64,000 nucleotides of DNA from Paralithodes platypus (GCA_032716605.1 CM064530.1:8895923-8959922), one strand, 5' to 3'; counted from the first letter of the stretch, positions 29,590 through 41,170 are shown. Notes: generated from the letters alone by a model not told the origin. Numbers and translations: made by a program.

Positions 29590-29960
29590 ACTTGAAACGG
29601 AGGAGAAGGTTAGTCAATGGTGGAAAATCAATGGGTGATTCATGGAAGGGGAATGTGAAACGATAATGGATGCTTATAAACCCTGACTCACAATAGACTT
29701 AACCTGACATTATGATTATCCAAATCCAACCTAACCTTTTAAATTATACTTCTAATGTAGTCTAACCTTTAAATCTAATTTATCTAACTTTATGATTATC
29801 CTAAGCTAACCTAACCTCTAAACTTCAAAATTTAACTTCTAATTTTATCTAACCCATTAACCTAACGTTATGATTATCCTAAGCTAACCTAACCTCTACA
29901 CTTCAAAATTTAACTTCTAATTTAATCTAACCCCTAAACCGACCAACACAATCTGCTACA
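29590..29960 (-). repeat. Inverted repeat family J, right arm
   Basis: Complementary to 28850-29095 ('atgggtgattcatgg', 'ataaaccctgactcacaata'). It continues into imperfect ~75-bp repeats of 'ttatgattatcctaagctaa' and 'cctaacctctaaacttcaaa'. Confidence 0.7.
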
Positions 29961-30048
29961 TTCAACACCTCACCTGATATTAGAACCGAATATTGGAATA
30001 CATACATAGAGCCAGAAGCGAGAGAGGTATAATAATAATGAGACCACC

Positions 30049-30268
30049 TGTACAGTCGGCCTAATAAGTGATGTCTCTGCACCAATTATGTTTTGATCAA
30101 TAATTGGTATCCAAAATATTTACACATGATTTATTCTTTTTGAGTGAGGTATGCCAACATTATCCTACACTTCCCCATCCTATTTAACATCTGACAGACA
30201 TTAATACAGCACAGAGCGAGCCAAACGTAGACAGCCGAGACATGACAACTTATTAGCGCCACCGTATC
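30049..30268. mobile_element. Family I inverted-repeat element, second copy
   Basis: The ends 'cagtcggcctaataagtgat' and (inverted) 'cgagacatgacaacttatta' match the copy at 13098-13310. At 30181-30210 it contains 'tatttaacatctgacagaca' then 'ttaatacagc', sharing 18 consecutive bases with the 30-bp satellite unit. Confidence 0.7.
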
Positions 30269-30295
30269 TACCTGGCTCACTCGCAGGAAGTCACG

Positions 30296-30612
30296 CCTGC
30301 CCTCCTTGCCCTCTTCACCTCCTACCTTCCCCCTCCCCTTCCTTCTGCCCCCCATCCCTAACCCCCCTTTCCTGTCTCTTCTTCCTTCCTTTCCCTCCTT
30401 CTGCCCCCACCCCTGCCCCCTTTCCCGTCTCTTTCTCCCCCCCTCCCCCCTTCCCTTTCCCACCTCTCTCCCCTCCTTCCTTCCCCACCTCTCTCCTGCC
30501 CTGTCCCCTCACTTCCTTCGCCCCCCACCCTGCTCTTCCCCTCCTGCCCCCACGTTTCCCACCCTTCCCCTCTGGCCGCTCTCCCTTCCCTCCCCTGCCC
30601 CTCACCCTTCCA
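30296..30612. repeat. Pyrimidine-rich low-complexity region
   Basis: CCCTTCC/CCTCC text gives long proline-rich or Gly/Arg-rich false frames on the two strands. Confidence 0.8.
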
Positions 30613-30755
30613 GATTCACAGTGTCAGTATTTTGGAGGCGGGATAACCCAGGCTCACTCCAAGGTCACCAACATCACCACCTTCCCTTCCTTTCCCAACC
30701 CTTGGCTTCCAAAGGCGTTTTTACCTGTCGAAAGATTACATATATATGTATATAC

Positions 30756-30787
<32 letters not shown>

Positions 30788-31254
30788 GTGTTGCATAGAA
30801 ATTTGGATCACAGGTAAGTTATTATTTTTGTCTAATACCGTACCATTATAAATATCTTGCTCGTAACGGTGTCAACACAGAATAATAGCATGAATATATA
30901 TTTTGGTTAAACATTATAGCAGGAAAATTGAGAGTAACTGTAACTGTTTCGTTTGACATTATTTTAATTATTATATTATATTATTGAACGAAGGCGGTGC
31001 TGGTTGGGGGGAGGGGCGTCGACTAACTGGGGACAGAGGTGCATGGGGGCGGTTCGTTCGTGGCCACCCCTTCGGGGATCGTGGCGTCAGGCAATAGATA
31101 GATAGATAGATAATTCCACAGCTTGCACGAAGACTGAATAGCCGCTATGCCAATATAATAATTAGTAGTAGCTGATGCAGTATTGTCAATTTCATGGATG
31201 AGAACATATTCGAATTAAAAAAAGTAATAATTTGAGACTTTCTTGATATTGTTG
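30613..31254. other. No gene recognised; small simple repeats
   Basis: It contains (GA)n plus poly-G (30757-30788) and (GATA)n (31096-31111). A GC-rich block at 30988-31085 resembles the tail of some interspersed repeats, but I cannot name it. Confidence 0.45.
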
Positions 31255-31271
31255 GTATTTGAATTAACTGG

Positions 31272-31382
31272 AAAATTAATACAGTGAAATAATCGCCGAC
31301 TACCTTCACTCGTTATTTGTATATAAATTAATACAGTGAAATAATCGCAGACTACCTTCACTCGTTATCTGTATATAAATTA
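31272..31382. repeat. ~55-bp tandem duplication
   Basis: 'aaattaatacagtgaaataa', 'tcgc.gactaccttcactcg', 'ttat.tgtatat' occurs twice in succession with two differences. Confidence 0.85.
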
Positions 31383-31435
31383 TAATTGAAGCTATGCAAG
31401 ACTACTGCGATATTAGTCATCATATTACTAACACA

Positions 31436-31530
31436 TACTAATGGGCCGAACGTCTTAAATTCTGAAAACTAATGGGGCTTAACATGAGGGAGAAGGGGGC
31501 CCAGAAAGAAAACCCAACTACCCCCCATAA
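31436..31530 (-). mobile_element. Family A end fragment
   Basis: 'actaatgggccgaacgtctt' and 'gctta acatgagggagaagg' are the end of family A in reverse. The terminal TTAA is changed to 'cccataa'. Confidence 0.65.
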
Positions 31531-31559
31531 GCTATTTTACCGTTATTTACTGTTTTATA

Positions 31560-31579
31560 CGCCCCCCCCCCCCCCCCTG
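31560..31579. repeat. C-run
   Basis: A poly-C tract. Confidence 0.85.
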
Positions 31580-31667
31580 AACATTAATTGAACATATTGA
31601 ACATATTAATTATCTGGAGCCTATATAGTGAATTGCATGCCCTGGGGTACTTGTGATGCACCGTTTA

Positions 31668-32046
31668 TTAAGGGGGTACCGTAGTGCATATTTCTTAGTA
31701 GGTTTATTTATTGATTTATTTGTTGTATAGGCTAGTTTCCTCGCAAGATCGACATTAATCTTATAAAAACACTCCCTAGAGACCCCCCCCCCCCCCTCCT
31801 CAAGATAAATGTGTACAGTTTTCGGTACAAAAATGTCACGACCGAAGGCCGGTTCCTCCTAGTATTACAGGCTGGCTATCGCTCGCCAGGAAGGAATCGA
31901 CAGCTAAATGGCACGAAAGGTCTTTATATTGACAAAAAGATGGGACAAAAGATCTTAAAACCGCCAAATTAATAAACGAAAGTCTTAACATCTCAAAGCG
32001 AATGGTGCTAAACATGAGGGAGAAAACGCAACCACCTCCCCCTTAA
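31668..32046 (-). mobile_element. Family A TTAA MITE, complete (long type)
   Basis: TTAA lies at 31668-31671 and 32043-32046. It has a poly-C expansion at 31783-31797, then the AT stem, 'gaccgaaggccggttcc' and 'ggctggctatcgctcgcc'. The right end lacks the usual 'ggggtccag' segment. Confidence 0.85.
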
Positions 32047-32083
32047 ATGATAAGAGAGTAAGTGGAGGAAGGATGCTGAAGTG

Positions 32084-32332
<249 letters not shown>

Positions 32333-32393
32333 CCACCAAGCAGAAGCAGGCGCCAACTTCCGCTACGTGTTGTTGTCACGCTACCTACCTGTT

Positions 32394-32396
<3 letters not shown>

Positions 32397-32481
<85 letters not shown>
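32397..32481. repeat. (CT)n microsatellite facing the (GA)n tract
   Basis: A CT run lies 66 bp after the (GA)n tract, so the two can pair as one very long hairpin around the unique spacer 32332-32396. Confidence 0.97.
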
Positions 32482-32483
<2 letters not shown>

Positions 32484-34920
32484 GCCTAAATATTCAAACG
32501 GTACCGACGCCTTAAAACTCAAGACTCTCATTCTTCATATGTTTTTGCCCGGAATCAAGCCAAATCTGTTCTTCGACTTGCCAAACACTCTTTCATCAAT
32601 AATAAATGCACTGAACTATCCAACTCTAGCTCTTCCCAAGCTTTCTGGCATCTAGCCAAAAACCTCTCCAACAATTTCTCTTCCTCGTCTTTCCCTCCCC
32701 TTTCCCACTCTGATGGCACAACCATCACTTCTTCCTCTGACAAAGCTAAATTCTTCGCTCAAACATTTGCTAGAAACTCCACCTTGGATGATTCCGGTGC
32801 TATTCCTCCCTCTCCGCCCTCCTCTCTTACTTAGGCCCTATGCCTAATATCCTAATGTCTTCAAAAGATGTACTTTCTACCCTCTCTGGGCTTAACACTA
32901 ATAAGGCGTACGGTCCGGACGGTGTTCCTCCTGTTGTTCTCAAAAACTGTGCTTCCGTGCTGACTCCCTGCCTAGGCAAACTCTTTCGTCTCTGTCTATC
33001 CTCTAACGTCTTCCCTTCATGCTGGAAGTTTGCTCACATTCAACCTGTCCCAAAGAAGGGTGACCGCTCTCAACCCTCCAACGATCGTCCAATTGCTCTC
33101 ATCTCTTGTCTTTCTAAAGTTTTTGAAACTATTCTTGCTTCCAAATTTCTTAAGCATTTCTCTTCTCATAATCTGCTCTCAGATCGCCAGTATGGCTTCC
33201 TTAAGGGTCGCTCTACTGGTGATCTTTCATAGACTTCCACGGACTGCCACATGTGTTGTAATTATTTCTTAATCGATTTGAGAGTAGAGTTGGTTGTTGG
33301 ATAGAACATAATAATTGATATTGGTTCAGGAGTAATTTATCGAGAGGCCTTCCCTGTGGTTAAGGCCCCATTAATTGGCTCTTTCCATTCACATATGCAT
33401 AGCCTACGTGAGTTGCAGTTGGGATGTGTGTACATGCTTAGATTGATATGCAGGTTCGAAGTTGCATAATAAATCGTAGGCAGTGTCCACCATTCTTTAA
33501 CTGCCTTCGTGGTGTAATGCATAAGGTGTTGATATTCGGTGTGAGCGTCCTGGGTTTCGAAATCCACGGACGCGGCCACATGTGTTTGTAATATTTCATT
33601 AATCGATTTTGGGAGTAGAGTTGGTTGTTGGATAGAACATAATCATATCTTACTAACTCTTGGTCATCCTCCTTTCGGGACTTCGGTGAGCCTTTTTCTA
33701 TTGCACTAGACATATCGAAAGCTTTCGATAGAGTCTGGCACAAATCTTTAATTTCTAAACTACCCTCCTTCGGTTTCTATCCCTCCATCTGTGCCTTTGT
33801 CTCTAATTTCCTTTCCGGCCGTTCCATAGCCGCGGTTGTGGATGGCCATTGTTCACTTCCTCACCCTATAAACTGGGGTGTTCCTCAGGGCTCTGTCCTA
33901 TCTCCTATTCTCTTTCTAATTTTTATAATTGATCTCCTTAACTGTACCTTAATTCCCATCCATTCATACACAGACGACTCAACCTTACACTACTCCATTA
34001 GTTTTTCAGAACGCCCCCGCCAGCAATCCCTTAATGACAAACGTAATGAAGCCATAGAACTCTTAAATTCTGATCTAAATACTATCTCCAATTGGGGCAG
34101 AGAAAACCTTGTTACCTTTAATGCTTCCAAAACCCAATTTCTCCATCTATCTACCCCTCAGGATCTCCCAGCGGACTATCCCTTATTCTTCAACAATACA
34201 AAAATCAACCCTTCATAAATTATTCTCTCAATATTCTTGGTGTCTCTTTTTCTTCTGCTCTCATTTGGAAGGACCATATTACCAGTCTTGCTAAGGCAGC
34301 CTCCCAGAAGCTGAGTGTGCTCAACCGCCTTAGGGGGTTCTTTTCCCCAACACAGCTTCTTGCTCTGTACAGGGGCATAGTGCGCCCTTGTATTGAGTAT
34401 TATTCACATGTGTGGGAGGTTCCTCTCACACCGCTCTCCTAGACAAAGTTGAAAGGAAGGCCTTTCGTATCATTACCTCCCGTCCACTCACCAACTCTCT
34501 GCAATCTCTCTCTCTCCGCCGCAATGTTGCATCTCTCTCGCTATTCTATCGCTACTATAATAATCAGTGTTCCTCAGAGCTTTCCCAGTGCATACCACCT
34601 CCTTTAAGTAGGGCACGTGGTACCCGTCTTGCAACTAAATCCCACCCCTACTCTGTGCAACTCTCTAACCCAAGAGTGAAACATTACTCTCAAACTTTCT
34701 TCTACTCAACAGCTGAGCTCTGGAACTCTCTCCCAGAATCAGTCTTTCCCTCTTCCTATGACTTAAATTGCTTCAAACTCCGTGTGTCCAGGCATTTTGG
34801 CTCGATCGTCCCTTGATTTTGGCCCTGTCACTCTTTCAACTATGGGGGAGGCACTCGCTATAGGCAATTCTGCCTTTTGCCTCCCTCAATCACATATAAA
34901 AAAACAAAACTAAAAAAAAC
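32482..34920 (+). pseudogene. Jockey/I-like LINE reverse transcriptase, broken
   Basis: This is a 5'-truncated LINE. Segments in order are a pre-RT linker (about 32560-32830: FINNKCTELSNSSSSQAFWH), RT fingers (32840-33232: NKAYGPDGVPP, HIQPVPKKGD, DRPIALISCLSKVFE) and a SINE-like insertion (33231-33645). RT palm follows ([35 protein letters not shown], then YTDD at about 33969-33980, where most elements have YADD). Then come the thumb region and C-terminus (34412-34816: RRNVASLSLFYRYYNN, SQTFFYSTAELWNSLPES). Frames change near 32835, 34218 and 34432. An A-rich tail follows at 34898-34920. No endonuclease is present. It is the same broad family as the fragment at 48546-49185. Not functional. 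Confidence 0.85.
33231..33645 (+). repeat. SINE-like insertion inside the LINE
   Basis: The LINE frame stops at GRSTGDLS and resumes with SYLTNSW. TCATA flanks both sides (about 33226-33230 and 33646-33650), a plausible target duplication. An 80-bp block ('ggagtagagttggttgttgg', 'atagaacataat') occurs at both ends of the insert, so it looks like a partial tandem dimer. A tRNA-like head is visible at 33499-33570 (TGGTGTAATGC A-box-like; GGTTTCGAAATCC B-box-like with one extra base). Confidence 0.65.
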
Positions 34921-34944
34921 ACACTTACACACCTCCCCGTGGCG

Positions 34945-34980
34945 TAACGGTATATATATATATACTGTATATATATATAC

Positions 34981-35041
<61 letters not shown>

Positions 35042-35044
35042 TTT
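34945..35044. repeat. (TA)n microsatellite with interruptions
   Basis: TA runs broken by 'actg', 'acat' and 'aaat' follow 'ccgtggcgtaacgg', a short tRNA-like or SINE-head string. Confidence 0.95.
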
Positions 35045-35508
35045 GAGAGAGTGAAAGAGAGAGCGAATGAGTGAAAGTGATAGCGAGTGCAAATGGGTGT
35101 CTCGTATCGCAAACCCAGCAAATTAATTAGTGTTCTGTGTCCATCTCATTTAAACTCCCAGGATCATGAATAATTAAATACTCACCCCACTGAAGGTAAT
35201 ATTAATTGTAATTAACGTATTACGGCTTGTCATCAAACAGACACACACACTCTCTCTCTCTCTCTCTCTCAGAAAACCAAGGTAAATGCTACACGTGAAA
35301 AGTACTTAAACAAAAACGATAACAAACAAGAAATATAAACATTCATTGCAACGAGGATGGAAAGTCGAGTGTAAGAAAAAAGGGAATATAGATCAGGGAA
35401 CAGGGGCTGGAATCAAAGCTGGGATTTTTTTTTTTGGGGGGGGGGGGGGGAGGGGCTTGTGAATGAGGGAAGATAAAACGGGGGAAATTTTCGGAAGTGG
35501 CTAGATGG

Positions 35509-35510
<2 letters not shown>
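35045..35510. other. No gene seen; simple repeats
   Basis: (GA)-rich text at 35046-35085, (AC)n(CT)n at 35240-35270, and T- and G-runs at 35427-35452. Confidence 0.55.

Positions 35511-35549
<39 letters not shown>
35511..35549. repeat. (GA)n tract at the LINE 3' terminus
   Basis: The CR1-type LINE to the right (minus strand) ends 'gatttcctttgtactc' and runs into this tract, read as (CT)n. The tract may be part of the element's simple-repeat tail. Confidence 0.85.
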
Positions 35550-35553
<4 letters not shown>

Positions 35554-35760
35554 AAGGAGTACAAAGGAAATCAAGCAACAACAGGTCTAGTGACCCTTCT
35601 AGGTTGCTTGTCCTCCAAAACACTGAGGATCAAGTGTCCAAACAGTGGTTTAGAGTGGGTAAGGGAACATTGGAAAGGGAACTACTGCCCTGCCACTAAC
35701 GTGGCAGGACTAGGAAGTTAGTAGGGGACATATGGGTTAGTAACTGAGGGGAGGATAAAG

Positions 35761-38600
35761 TTATTCATTTACAAACGCAGTCAGTCGCGGGTTTGATGCG
35801 AGATATTTGTCTAGGCGGAATTTAAATGAATCAACGGTGCTGCAGTCTATAACGTCTCGGGGAAGCCCATTCCACAAGTTGACAACTCGATTGAAGAAGA
35901 AATTCTTAGATTCGTGCGAGTTAAAAGACTTACCAATAATTTTGCAACCGTTTCCCCGCGTGTAATTAGATTGGTCGATAGTGAAGTACTTACTAAAGTT
36001 CATATTGTCGATGCCTTTGATGATTTTGAACACTTGAATTAAGTCGCCTCTTAATCTGCGCTGGGTTAAAGGAAATAGATTTAATTCTCTAAGACGCTCT
36101 TCGTATGGTTTGTTCTTTAGGCTAGGTATCATTTTGGTAACTCTACGTTGAACTCGTTCTAGCTTGTTTATATCTTTTTGGTAATAAGGCACCAGGATTG
36201 AACGCAGTATTCCAGAAGAGGGCGGACTAAGGAATTGTAAAGGGTTAGGATAACTTCTTTGGATTTATGCTCAAATGACCTGCCTATAAAGCCAATTATT
36301 TTGTTTGCCTTCTTAACAACTTCTGAACATTGTTGACTCGGTTTTAGGTTACTCGATATTGTTACTCCCAGATCAGTTTCTCTGTTTACATTCTTAAGCT
36401 GAGTGCCATTCATCGAATAGTTTGCTTTCTCATTTAGGTATCCGACATGTAGTACTTTACATTTATCCGCATTGAAACTCATTTGCCAAATTTGGGCCCA
36501 ACATGACAATTTATCTAGATTGTGTTGCATATCCGTCAACTTGTTCTTTTGAGAGTACGCTATTTGCAATTTTTGTATCGTCAGCAAATTTTGAGATTGT
36601 GCAGGTGAGACCCTCATCTATGTCGTTGATGTAAATTAGAAAGAGAATTGGTCCTAGTACCGATCCCTGGGGTACCCCGCTACTTACATTGGTCCATTTA
36701 GATGCCTTACCGTTTATGACTACCCTTTGCTTTCTGTTGCTGAGCCAATTTTCTATCCATTTCAACACACCGTCTTGTATTCCATGCGCTTTTAGTTTTA
36801 GCAGTAAACGTTTGTGGGGAACTTTGTCAAAGGCCTTTTGAAAATCAAGGTATATAATATCTACAGCTTTACTCTCATCGTAGAGGTTGAGGATATCGTG
36901 GAAGAAGTCTAAGAGGTTTGTTAAACAGGAACGTTTTTTACGAAAGCCGTGTTGAGTATCTTTAAGTATGTTATTTTCCTCTAAGTGATTTACGAGTCTG
37001 TCTCGTATGACCGTTTCTAGCATTTTACATACAACTGAGGTTAAGCTAATTGGACGATAGTTACTGGGTAGGGATTTGCTGCCTTTTTTGAATATCGGTG
37101 TTACGTTGGCTAGCTTCCACTGATCAGGCATAGTTCCAGACTGCAAGGATTTATTGAATAGTAATGACAGTGGTTTGGAGAGCTCATTCTTAGCTTCCTT
37201 TAGAACTCTAGGCGAGATTGTATCAGGTCCTGGCGTTTTATTTACCTTGAGTTTATCTAAACAATTCAATACTTCTCTCTCTGCAACGGTGATATTGCTT
37301 AGAACATCTGAATTATCAATCTGAATCGGCGATGGTGTAGGGATATCACTGAGGTCTTCTGTTGTAAAAACTGATGCAAAGAAGGTATTGAGGGCATTAC
37401 TCATTTGTACTTCGTCTTTGGTGTATTCTCCTTTTTCATCGACTAACGGTCCAACAGTTGAAGTAACTACTTTTTTCTTTCTGATATAACTATAGAATTC
37501 TTTCGGGTTTGTTTTACTTTGATTCGCAATATGTAACTCTAAGGTCTTTTTACTTTGCTTAATTAACTTTTTGGCTTTGCGTCGTAGCTCTACAAATTTC
37601 ACCCGTTCTTCGTCATTTTGTGAGGATTTTAATCTATCATTAGCAAATTTTTTAGCAAGCAGGCAGTTTGAAATATCTTTATTCCACCATTTGGACCTTA
37701 TTATTATGGCCTGGACGCCGTATTTTCGATGGTATGCAGTCTTGCACTGCTTTTAGGTAAGTGGTTTCGAATAACTTCCAAGATGTATTTATGTCATTAT
37801 TGTTAATTAAAAAGCTCCAGTCAGTTTCTTTAAACATAGCTCTAAGTTTATGGAAGTTTGCTTTCTTGAAATTAGGGACTTTTTCGATGCTACTATTTGG
37901 TTCGTTACTAGTAAACTTTAAAGTGAAAGTTATCGTACGATGGTCGCTGTTACTGAATTCATCACCAACATTCAAATTCTCTATCAATTCTTCTTTTGTT
38001 GCAAGTACAATGTCAAGAACGTTATTACCACGGTCGGCATTCGAACAAATTGATAAAGCGAACTCTCTTGCAAGTTCGTATACAAGTCATGTCCGGAGTG
38101 TGAAGTAAGAGTATCGCCCCACTTGGTCACAGGTAAATTAAAGTCGCCAAAAATTACGGTATCTTGTGAGTTACTTACATCTGCAATTTGTTCGTAAATT
38201 TCCTCGGTCAGTTTGCACTGATTGAGCTGGAGGTCTGTATATTAACGCAAGTATTATTTTTGTACCTTTATTATTCTTTATTAGCACAAAAGATGTGTCG
38301 ACGTTCACAATTTGAGGTTTTGACACGAGGGTGGGTTAAGACTTTCTTTGATATAAAATAAAACGCCACCTCCATTTTTATTTATTCGGCTGTTCTCAAA
38401 CATTACATAACCGGGAAGTGAATACTCTGCTAAAAAGTCTCTATCTTGTGTATTGAGCCAAGATTCTGTTATGCCAATCACATCATAATTTTCTGTAAAC
38501 ACTAGTTCCTCTAAATCTGAAAATTTATTGCGTATGCTACGAGCGTTTGCATAGAAAACCTTTTAAAGTTGCGGTTTTAGAACTCGCAGATCGTTCTTTC
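35761..38600 (-). pseudogene. CR1-type LINE ORF2: APE endonuclease and reverse transcriptase, frameshifted
   Basis: Read from 38600 downwards. Endonuclease: YANARSIRNKF, ITESWLN, NKNGGGVLFYIKE (to about 38305), then in another frame LALIYRPP, another DTVIFGDFNLP (near 38140), then LDIVLATKEE and SDHRTITF (near 37940). RT (37602-36511, 363 codons open): [46 protein letters not shown] (motif A), [13 protein letters not shown] (motif B), KFADDTK (catalytic DD, motif C). A shift near 36545 leads to SFNADKCKVLHVG and RPLLEYCVQSW. A second near 36190 leads to INKLERVQRRVTKMIPSL, FFFNRVVNLWNGLPRD and the end FVNE. All catalytic motifs I looked for are present, spread over at least six frame segments. 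Confidence 0.88.
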
Positions 38601-38740
38601 ATCGAATTTTTGGTTCTGGTCGGATCTACATTTACATTCATGGCTGTCCTCGGTCCTCGGTCGTTATCCCTGACGGTTTTGAATTTGGGTCGTGTTGGTG
38701 GAGCCTTTATCCAAATTCGCGGTTCTTGACGGATTAGTAT

Positions 38741-39791
38741 TTAATTCCTTTGTAGATTGCCGTCCTCGCTGTCTTCGGTCCTCCTTCCTGGTTGTCCTGT
38801 GCTGAGTCGATTTCTTCTCCGAAAATCCTTCACCGCATCGTTGAGAAGACGCCCAAAACGCGCTGCTCCCACCTGGTTCAGATGAACTCCATCGTCCGAA
38901 AACAAATAGTCATCGTAGTAGAAATTGTCCCAGGTGTCGACGAATCCCACGTTCTCCTTCCTGCAGAGGTTTGCTAGACAACGATTTGTGCTGGTGGCTA
39001 TGTTGTAAAATCGGCTCTCTACACCGAGCCGGGGGACGATTCCTGAGATGATGATCCTTGATGACTTCTCCTTAAACGACTTGATCAGCTGCTGGTACTT
39101 TAAAAAGCAAATCTTCCGACCGGGTTCGCTGTACATCGTTGGATCCAACGTGGATGACGTACATTGTATTAGCAGGGGCCAGCTTTGATACTTCGTCAAC
39201 TGCTGCAACTACGTCATCCACACCACCACCAGGGATACAAAAACGCTTCCTGGTCTTAGGTGCCCTGGCGCAAAACTCTGTGAGCTGACCACGTATCATC
39301 GAGTCTCCCACGAGCCGGACTTCTTCTATTTCCTCTTCGTCATCTGAGTCTGCGAGTATCTGGAAACGGTTTTGACACTCGGTAATCGGTATGTGTTTCC
39401 TGGTCTTGGGGCAAACGTTGTTCCTCACGACACGGAAGTTGTCTTGAGGGGGAAGAGAGTCGCTATTTGTATCTTGAGTATCGGAAACATCAGCTGAAAT
39501 GGCTACTGTAGGCGTTGAATTGTTGGCAGTTGACGTTGGGGCGTTGGTGGCTGCTGGGGTTGCGGTGACAATTGAAGTTTGTGGCACTCCAACGTTGAGT
39601 GTTACAAACTCTTGGAGTGATTCCAGCTTCATGGTGAGGACGTTGATCTTGTTGTAGGCTTCATCTAATTTCACTGTAAAATTCTCTCGTTGCTGGCAGA
39701 GCCGGCAGACTTGAAGATCGATAGTAGCAAACATGGACTCACCAAACCTACCGGCGCAGTTCGCACAAGCGCGAGGCATGGTGACAGTCAC
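38741..39791 (-). pseudogene. CR1-type LINE ORF1: zinc-ribbon-like, coiled-coil and SGNH esterase domains
   Basis: Starts at ATG 39791 (MTVTMPRACANCAGRF). Residues 9-32 carry C-x2-C ... C-x2-C, a zinc-binding pattern. About residues 36-65 form a heptad-like helix (KLDEAYNKINVLTMKLESLQ). An S/T/A-rich linker follows. The esterase part has the nucleophile block VRLVGDSMIRG and the HVGSNDV block. After a single-base shift between 39208 and 39120 it continues in a second frame with SSRIIISGIVPRLG and the catalytic-type DDGVHLNQVGAARFG near the C-terminus. CR1-group elements are known to encode an esterase in ORF1, probably for RNP or membrane-related steps. The exact role is unsettled. Confidence 0.85.
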
Positions 39792-39857
39792 TTTCTTCAG
39801 ATCACTTCACTCACTTAAAAAACAATTCACTCACTTTAAAAACACTTCAATCACTTC

Positions 39858-40094
39858 AACCGAAAACAAATATGCTGAAATACGCAGAAATAGGTTATCA
39901 GGGGTGATAGCCTAACCGAAAACAAAAATGTTGAGATACGCAGAATTAGGCTTCCAGGGGCGATAGCCTAACCAAAAGTTTTTTTTTTTTTTAAATTGAA
40001 ATAGGCAATAATAGGCTACCAGCGTTGAATAGCCTAACCGAATATAATAAAATTGAAATTCGCAGAAATAGGCTACCAGGTGTGATAACCTAAC
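39858..40094 (-). repeat. Tandem ~56-65-bp units at the LINE 5' end
   Basis: Four units share 'gcctaaccgaaaacaaaaat', 'tgagatacgcagaattaggc' and 'ttccaggggcgata'. They start near 39858, 39916, 39972 and 40037. Lying directly upstream of ORF1, they resemble promoter monomers of some L1 elements. A promoter role is inference. Confidence 0.7.
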
Positions 40095-41045
40095 CTTAAA
40101 CAAATATATGTATAACAGAATATGTAACTAAATATACAATTCACCAAATAGAGATTATATAAAAATAAAGTGTGACTGCACACAAGGGGTTAATATACTG
40201 TGTCAACAGATGACCCTGGTGTCACTGTAGCCTAGTAAAGCAGTAGCCTACTCTTTTTAGATAAAAAAGTGTATCAGTCAAAGGTTATTACAAGATCGTG
40301 CAAGCAACAACTAAAATTACAGATATATATAGCTACAGTAGGATACTAAATACAATATCTACAAGAGTTAATAATAAAACAGATTGGCTGGCTATAGGCT
40401 AGGCTAGGTTTGGGTTAGGTTAAAAGCTTGGCAGGTTGGGTTAGGCTAGGTTAGTTTGTACAAATACCACCCTTAGCTTAAAGTAAAATCAGTCTGAGGA
40501 GAAAAAGTCAAGAATATATCTAGGGGGAAAAGATAAATGAATGCACTTAAATTTGGTACAAAATTTGCTGGAATTTAATATGTATAATCCCCAAAAAAAG
40601 GTTTGTTTACAAAATGGTGTCGGCGTTAGTCCCTGTAGGCGGTTAGTTAGTAAACAATATTGTTTATTAGCAAATTAATATGCAAAGCTTTACTTACATA
40701 CAAGGCAGTTAAATAGATACTTACTACAGTAGGTAATGGGTAAAATTAGGGGCTACGATTTTATATAAAATAGTAATAAGAGAGCGTTTGTTTACAAAGC
40801 AAAACAAAACAATAGATGGCGCTAGTGGCGCCCTGTCCGAGCAGGAGTCTTGTGATAAACACAAAGTTTATCAGTCAATACACAGCGAAATATCGTGCAG
40901 TGTTACTTACTAAGCTACAGGATGGTTAAACGTGCTCTTAACCACCTTTCATGCACAAGAATGAAGAGGATGAGTAGTTAATACTCAAATTATGATCGAT
41001 ATCGTGAGAGCGTTGACAGAGCGTCTGCAGCGTCTGGCGGTTGCA
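40095..41045. other. About 950 bp with no gene recognised
   Basis: Unique-looking AT-rich sequence with a small GGTTAGGCTAGG-type patch (40394-40455), faintly telomere-like. 'aatagatggcgctagtggcg' (40811) resembles the 'gatggc' blocks at 56-57 kb, but this is too short to claim. Confidence 0.45.
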
Positions 41046-41170
41046 CGGGGAGTGAAAGGGGGAGAGAGGGGGGGGGGGGGGAGAGTGAGAGTGTGTGAGA
41101 GTGAGGTACGGTATTGAACATGCTATATTGATAATGAGGAATACATCTCTCTCTCTCTCTCCCTCTCTCA
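41046..41170. repeat. (GA)n/poly-G and (CT)n simple repeats
   Basis: GA/G-rich at 41050-41103, CT-rich at 41147-41169. Confidence 0.85.

Larger units (their letters stand above)
35548..39860 (-). mobile_element. CR1-type LINE, near full-length
   Basis: On the minus strand the order is: 5' region with tandem units (39858-40094, listed separately), ORF1 (39791-38741), ORF2 with endonuclease and RT (about 38600-35761), and a 3' UTR (35760-35548). Length and order fit full-length CR1 elements (ORF1 with zinc-binding and esterase domains, then APE endonuclease plus RT), which is established for the clade. Single-base frameshifts break both frames, but long stretches are well preserved, so either insertion is recent or some shifts are sequencing errors. 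Confidence 0.85.

Noticed and set aside
40394..40455. Interstitial telomere repeat (TTAGG)n
   Set aside because: GGTTAGG-like words occur but not in regular tandem.
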